Below, one piece after another: positions 3,675-5,815 of a stretch of DNA of 5,815 nucleotides. This stretch comes from Thermoplasmatales archaeon (GTDB lineage Archaea; Thermoplasmatota; E2; DHVEG-1), in the NCBI GenBank assembly GCA_023128855.1, contig JAGMDE010000110.1, forward strand, positions 1-5,815, read 5' to 3'. Within the stretch, counting starts at the first letter, position 1. Every line of letters begins with the position of its first letter. A program made the position numbers and the translations under genes. The notes below the pieces were generated by a model, which saw only the letters and a list, made by a program, of their open reading frames with translations, searched no databases and was not told where the DNA came from.

Positions 3675-5815
3675 ATGAAAAGAATATCCTGCTTACTGAC
3701 AGTATTTCTTTTAATTTCAACCGGTTTTTTTTCTATTGATTTAGCAAGTGGGAGAAACGAAGATGTAGTAAGTAAAATAGTAAACAACGAGCAGTATGAA
3801 AATGGATATCGATATAACGTTCAGGGCTGGATTTATGTACATACAGAGGGAGACCCATATGAACGAGGTTATCAACATGGATATCTGCTGGCTAATGAAA
3901 TATTGGATATGGTGAATCGTTGGAGTAACATAATACATAATCATCCGAAAATTGGAAAAGTAAGTAAAATTCTTCCAAATAAAAATTTCAACAAAATATC
4001 TGATAGATGGTGGGATTTTTGTAGAAATCAATGCAATAAAAAATATTGGGATAAATTTCCTGATGAATATAAACAAGAAATTAAAGGAATCGTAGCCGGT
4101 GTGAATGCAAAACCTGATAAATTCATTGATAAAACAGTTGATTACAAGGACATACTTGCTATAAATCAAATGTATGAATTTATGTCAAAATTGGATAATT
4201 TACGAATGGGGCTACATCCTCTAAAAATATTTTTCCATCAATTACAAAAAGTTGTACCTCCAACTTCTTCAATTAGTACCGATGAATTCCTAGCTGGTTT
4301 CCTAACAGACATACCTACTGTTCACTGCAATGGTTTTATTGCAACTGGTGACGCAACAAAAGACAGGCAAATGATTATTTCACATTCAACTATATGTCAT
4401 AACCAAGGTGCATGGTGGTGGGGTTATTATATCGCTATACGCTGGAATATATTACTTGATATCCAGCCTACATTTGGAAATAGAGTTATAATGCCCTCTT
4501 CACCAGGTCTAATTTGGAGTGACGAAGATTATTATCAGAATGACAATGGTATTGTTCTTCTTGAAACGACTGTTCCACAGGGAATTTTTGATAATATTGG
4601 TCTTCCTTTATCAGTCCGTGCAAGAAATGCAATGCAATACGGTAATAGTATTGATGATGTAGTTTATCATCTAAGACATAAAAACGATGGGAGTATGAAC
4701 GCTGTTTGGCTTATTGGTGACGATAAAACAGGAGAAATTGCACGTTTTGAGTTAGGTTACTCAAATTATGCAATATATAGAACCTTTAATGGTTTTTACT
4801 GGAGTGCAAATAATCCAATTGACCAAAAAGTTCGAAATGAAAGATTCAGATTTGATAAGACTTATATCCTTAACTTGTTTGATTGGATTTTAAACAAAAA
4901 TAGAGCTTTTGCATATTATAGTCTTCGTTATATTCCAGGATCCCGAGATTTAAAATATGAAGAATTTGGGAACGAAAATTATGGCGAAATAGATACAGAT
5001 TCAGTAAAGGAAATAATGTCTGTAAAGCCGATTGTTGGTGCAATAACAGATATCAAAGTGACTGATTCGAAATTACTTGAACAAGACGGGCTTTGGGCTT
5101 TATTTGGAAATCCTATAAAGAATCTAAACTATACAACTTTTGACACAAATAAAAGGGAAATAGAGAGCGTAAATAATACCGGTTGGACAAGAATTTTTGG
5201 TGTTCCATCAAAAGTGAACTTTGAACTAAAACGTCAAATTAACGACTTTGGTGATGAAGCAGAAGTATTATGGGAGTCTGATACAAAAAATAATGATAAT
5301 GATTTCCACTCATCTGGAGTTATTAAGGGCGACATGTTGTATACAACGACTTCTGAAGGTAAAATTTATGCTATTCATACAGAAGATGGATATGTTTATT
5401 GGGAAAAGTTTATAGGAGAAAAACCCACAAAACCAGCTATTGGTGATGATCTATTATTTATTGGTTATTCTGGTGGTTTAAAAGTTTTAGATTTAAATGG
5501 CAAAATGATATGGGAAAAGGATTTGCCATACCGTATTGTTTCAGATCCAGTTGTTGCAGATAATACTGTAGTTTTTGGTAATGATGTTGGAAAGGTTTAT
5601 GCGCTTTCTGTAGTCTATGATACAAAGGAATGGAGTTTTTCATTTGATGATGAAGTCTATATTTCTTCAGAGCATAATGATAATATTTACATCGCGTCTG
5701 GGAAAAATTGTTATGCCATTAATTTAGAAGATGAAGCGATCGTATGGGAGTTTAATTCGGACGGTATGATCACTTCACCTCCAGTTTTGAAGGATAATAA
5801 AGTATTTGTTACTTC
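3675..5815 (+). CDS. Secreted C45/phospholipase B-like Ntn-hydrolase fused to a PQQ-type beta-propeller, C-terminus cut
   Basis: An open frame runs from ATG 3675 to the right edge: 713 codons without a stop. Residues 1-25 form a signal peptide (M-K-R, hydrophobic core, likely cleavage near L-A-S-G). About 28-217 resembles the propeptide of peptidase C45/phospholipase B-like proteins, with G-D-P-Y-E-R-G-Y-Q-H-G at 59-69. The mature Ntn core would begin at Cys218 in V-H-C-N-G-F-I-A-T-G-D-A-T, the expected autocatalytic cleavage site and nucleophile. Further family landmarks are N-I-L-L-D-I-Q-P, S-S-P-G-L-I-W-S, L-L-E-T-T-V, N-A-V-W-L-I-G-D (342-349), G-E-I-A-R-F-E-L-G and the A-N-N-P segment (378-381). 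From about 529 on come PQQ/BamB-like blades with Trp at 533, 576, 613, 653 and 691 (37-43 apart). It acts outside the membrane, hydrolysing an amide or ester bond; the substrate is unknown. The propeller, and any anchor, continue past the edge. Confidence 0.85.
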   Translation, partial: MKRISCLLTVFLLISTGFFSIDLASGRNEDVVSKIVNNEQYENGYRYNVQGWIYVHTEGDPYERGYQHGYLLANEILDMVNRWSNIIHNHPKIGKVSKILPNKNFNKISDRWWDFCRNQCNKKYWDKFPDEYKQEIKGIVAGVNAKPDKFIDKTVDYKDILAINQMYEFMSKLDNLRMGLHPLKIFFHQLQKVVPPTSSISTDEFLAGFLTDIPTVHCNGFIATGDATKDRQMIISHSTICHNQGAWWWGYYIAIRWNILLDIQPTFGNRVIMPSSPGLIWSDEDYYQNDNGIVLLETTVPQGIFDNIGLPLSVRARNAMQYGNSIDDVVYHLRHKNDGSMNAVWLIGDDKTGEIARFELGYSNYAIYRTFNGFYWSANNPIDQKVRNERFRFDKTYILNLFDWILNKNRAFAYYSLRYIPGSRDLKYEEFGNENYGEIDTDSVKEIMSVKPIVGAITDIKVTDSKLLEQDGLWALFGNPIKNLNYTTFDTNKREIESVNNTGWTRIFGVPSKVNFELKRQINDFGDEAEVLWESDTKNNDNDFHSSGVIKGDMLYTTTSEGKIYAIHTEDGYVYWEKFIGEKPTKPAIGDDLLFIGYSGGLKVLDLNGKMIWEKDLPYRIVSDPVVADNTVVFGNDVGKVYALSVVYDTKEWSFSFDDEVYISSEHNDNIYIASGKNCYAINLEDEAIVWEFNSDGMITSPPVLKDNKVFVT
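5259..5815 (+). repeat. Tandem PQQ-type beta-propeller blades within the secreted hydrolase
   Basis: At least four consecutive protein repeats of about 40 residues are visible. Examples are G-K-I-Y-A-I-H-T-E-D-G followed by W-E-K, G-G-L-K-V-L-D-L-N-G followed by W-E-K, and G-K-V-Y-A-L followed by W-S-F. Each ends in a Trp at regular spacing and is followed by a P-A-I, P-V-V or P-P-V turn plus a short strand such as L-L-F-I or K-V-F-V. They are degenerate in DNA, so this is an old structural repeat. Seven or eight blades are usual, so more should lie beyond the window. Confidence 0.8.

Noticed and set aside
3741..4169. Minus-strand open frame that looks like a membrane protein
   Set aside because: It is antisense to the propeptide region of the secreted hydrolase, whose frame is open for 713 codons and shows family motifs.
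3675..5250. Choloylglycine (bile salt) hydrolase family, a related Ntn family
   Set aside because: In that family the nucleophile Cys lies near the N-terminus, right after Met. Here it is at residue 218 after a long propeptide with the G-x-P-Y-E-R-G-Y-Q-H-G motif, which fits C45/phospholipase B-like proteins.
5458..5643. Minus-strand open frame of 61 codons
   Set aside because: It is antisense to the beta-propeller blades; Gln/His/Leu-rich without motif.

Overview
The window looks like chromosomal DNA of an AT-rich archaeon (roughly one third G+C by eye). Evidence for archaea: an archaeal-type Holliday junction resolvase (Hjc family), CBS-domain regulators of an archaeal style (one with a C-terminal zinc ribbon), a conserved small zinc-ribbon protein of a kind I associate with archaea, and TATA-like boxes about 25-29 bases before several start codons with almost no Shine-Dalgarno sequence, as in leaderless archaeal transcription. 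A member of the Thermoplasmatota is a reasonable guess from the low GC and from the secreted C45/PQQ protein, but the sequence does not prove it.

Layout. Positions 1-1326 hold three minus-strand genes: a universal stress protein cut by the left edge, a two-pass small membrane protein with a Pro/Gln-rich tail, and an Hjc-like resolvase with all expected catalytic residues plus an unusual insertion. From 1408 the direction changes. Three closely spaced plus-strand genes follow: a two-CBS protein with a zinc ribbon, a four-CBS protein built as a duplicated Bateman module, and a small zinc-ribbon protein. The last meets a minus-strand AhpD-like (carboxymuconolactone decarboxylase family) gene tail to tail, with a 4-base overlap in which both stop codons share CTAG. 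Finally, from 3675 to the right edge, a long plus-strand frame with no stop in the window encodes a secreted protein: signal peptide, C45/phospholipase B-like Ntn-hydrolase, then a PQQ-type beta-propeller that runs off the window.

How the genes relate. The two CBS genes are probably functional neighbours, acting as cytoplasmic adenine-nucleotide sensors. Three of the plus-strand genes in the middle appear to have their own promoters despite gaps of only 35-40 bases. The rest look like housekeeping or stress genes (stress protein, DNA repair, peroxide or redox protein) without an obvious common pathway. The most distinctive item is the exported Ntn-hydrolase/beta-propeller fusion. I saw no RNA genes, mobile elements, CRISPR arrays or gene-free stretch longer than about 115 bases.
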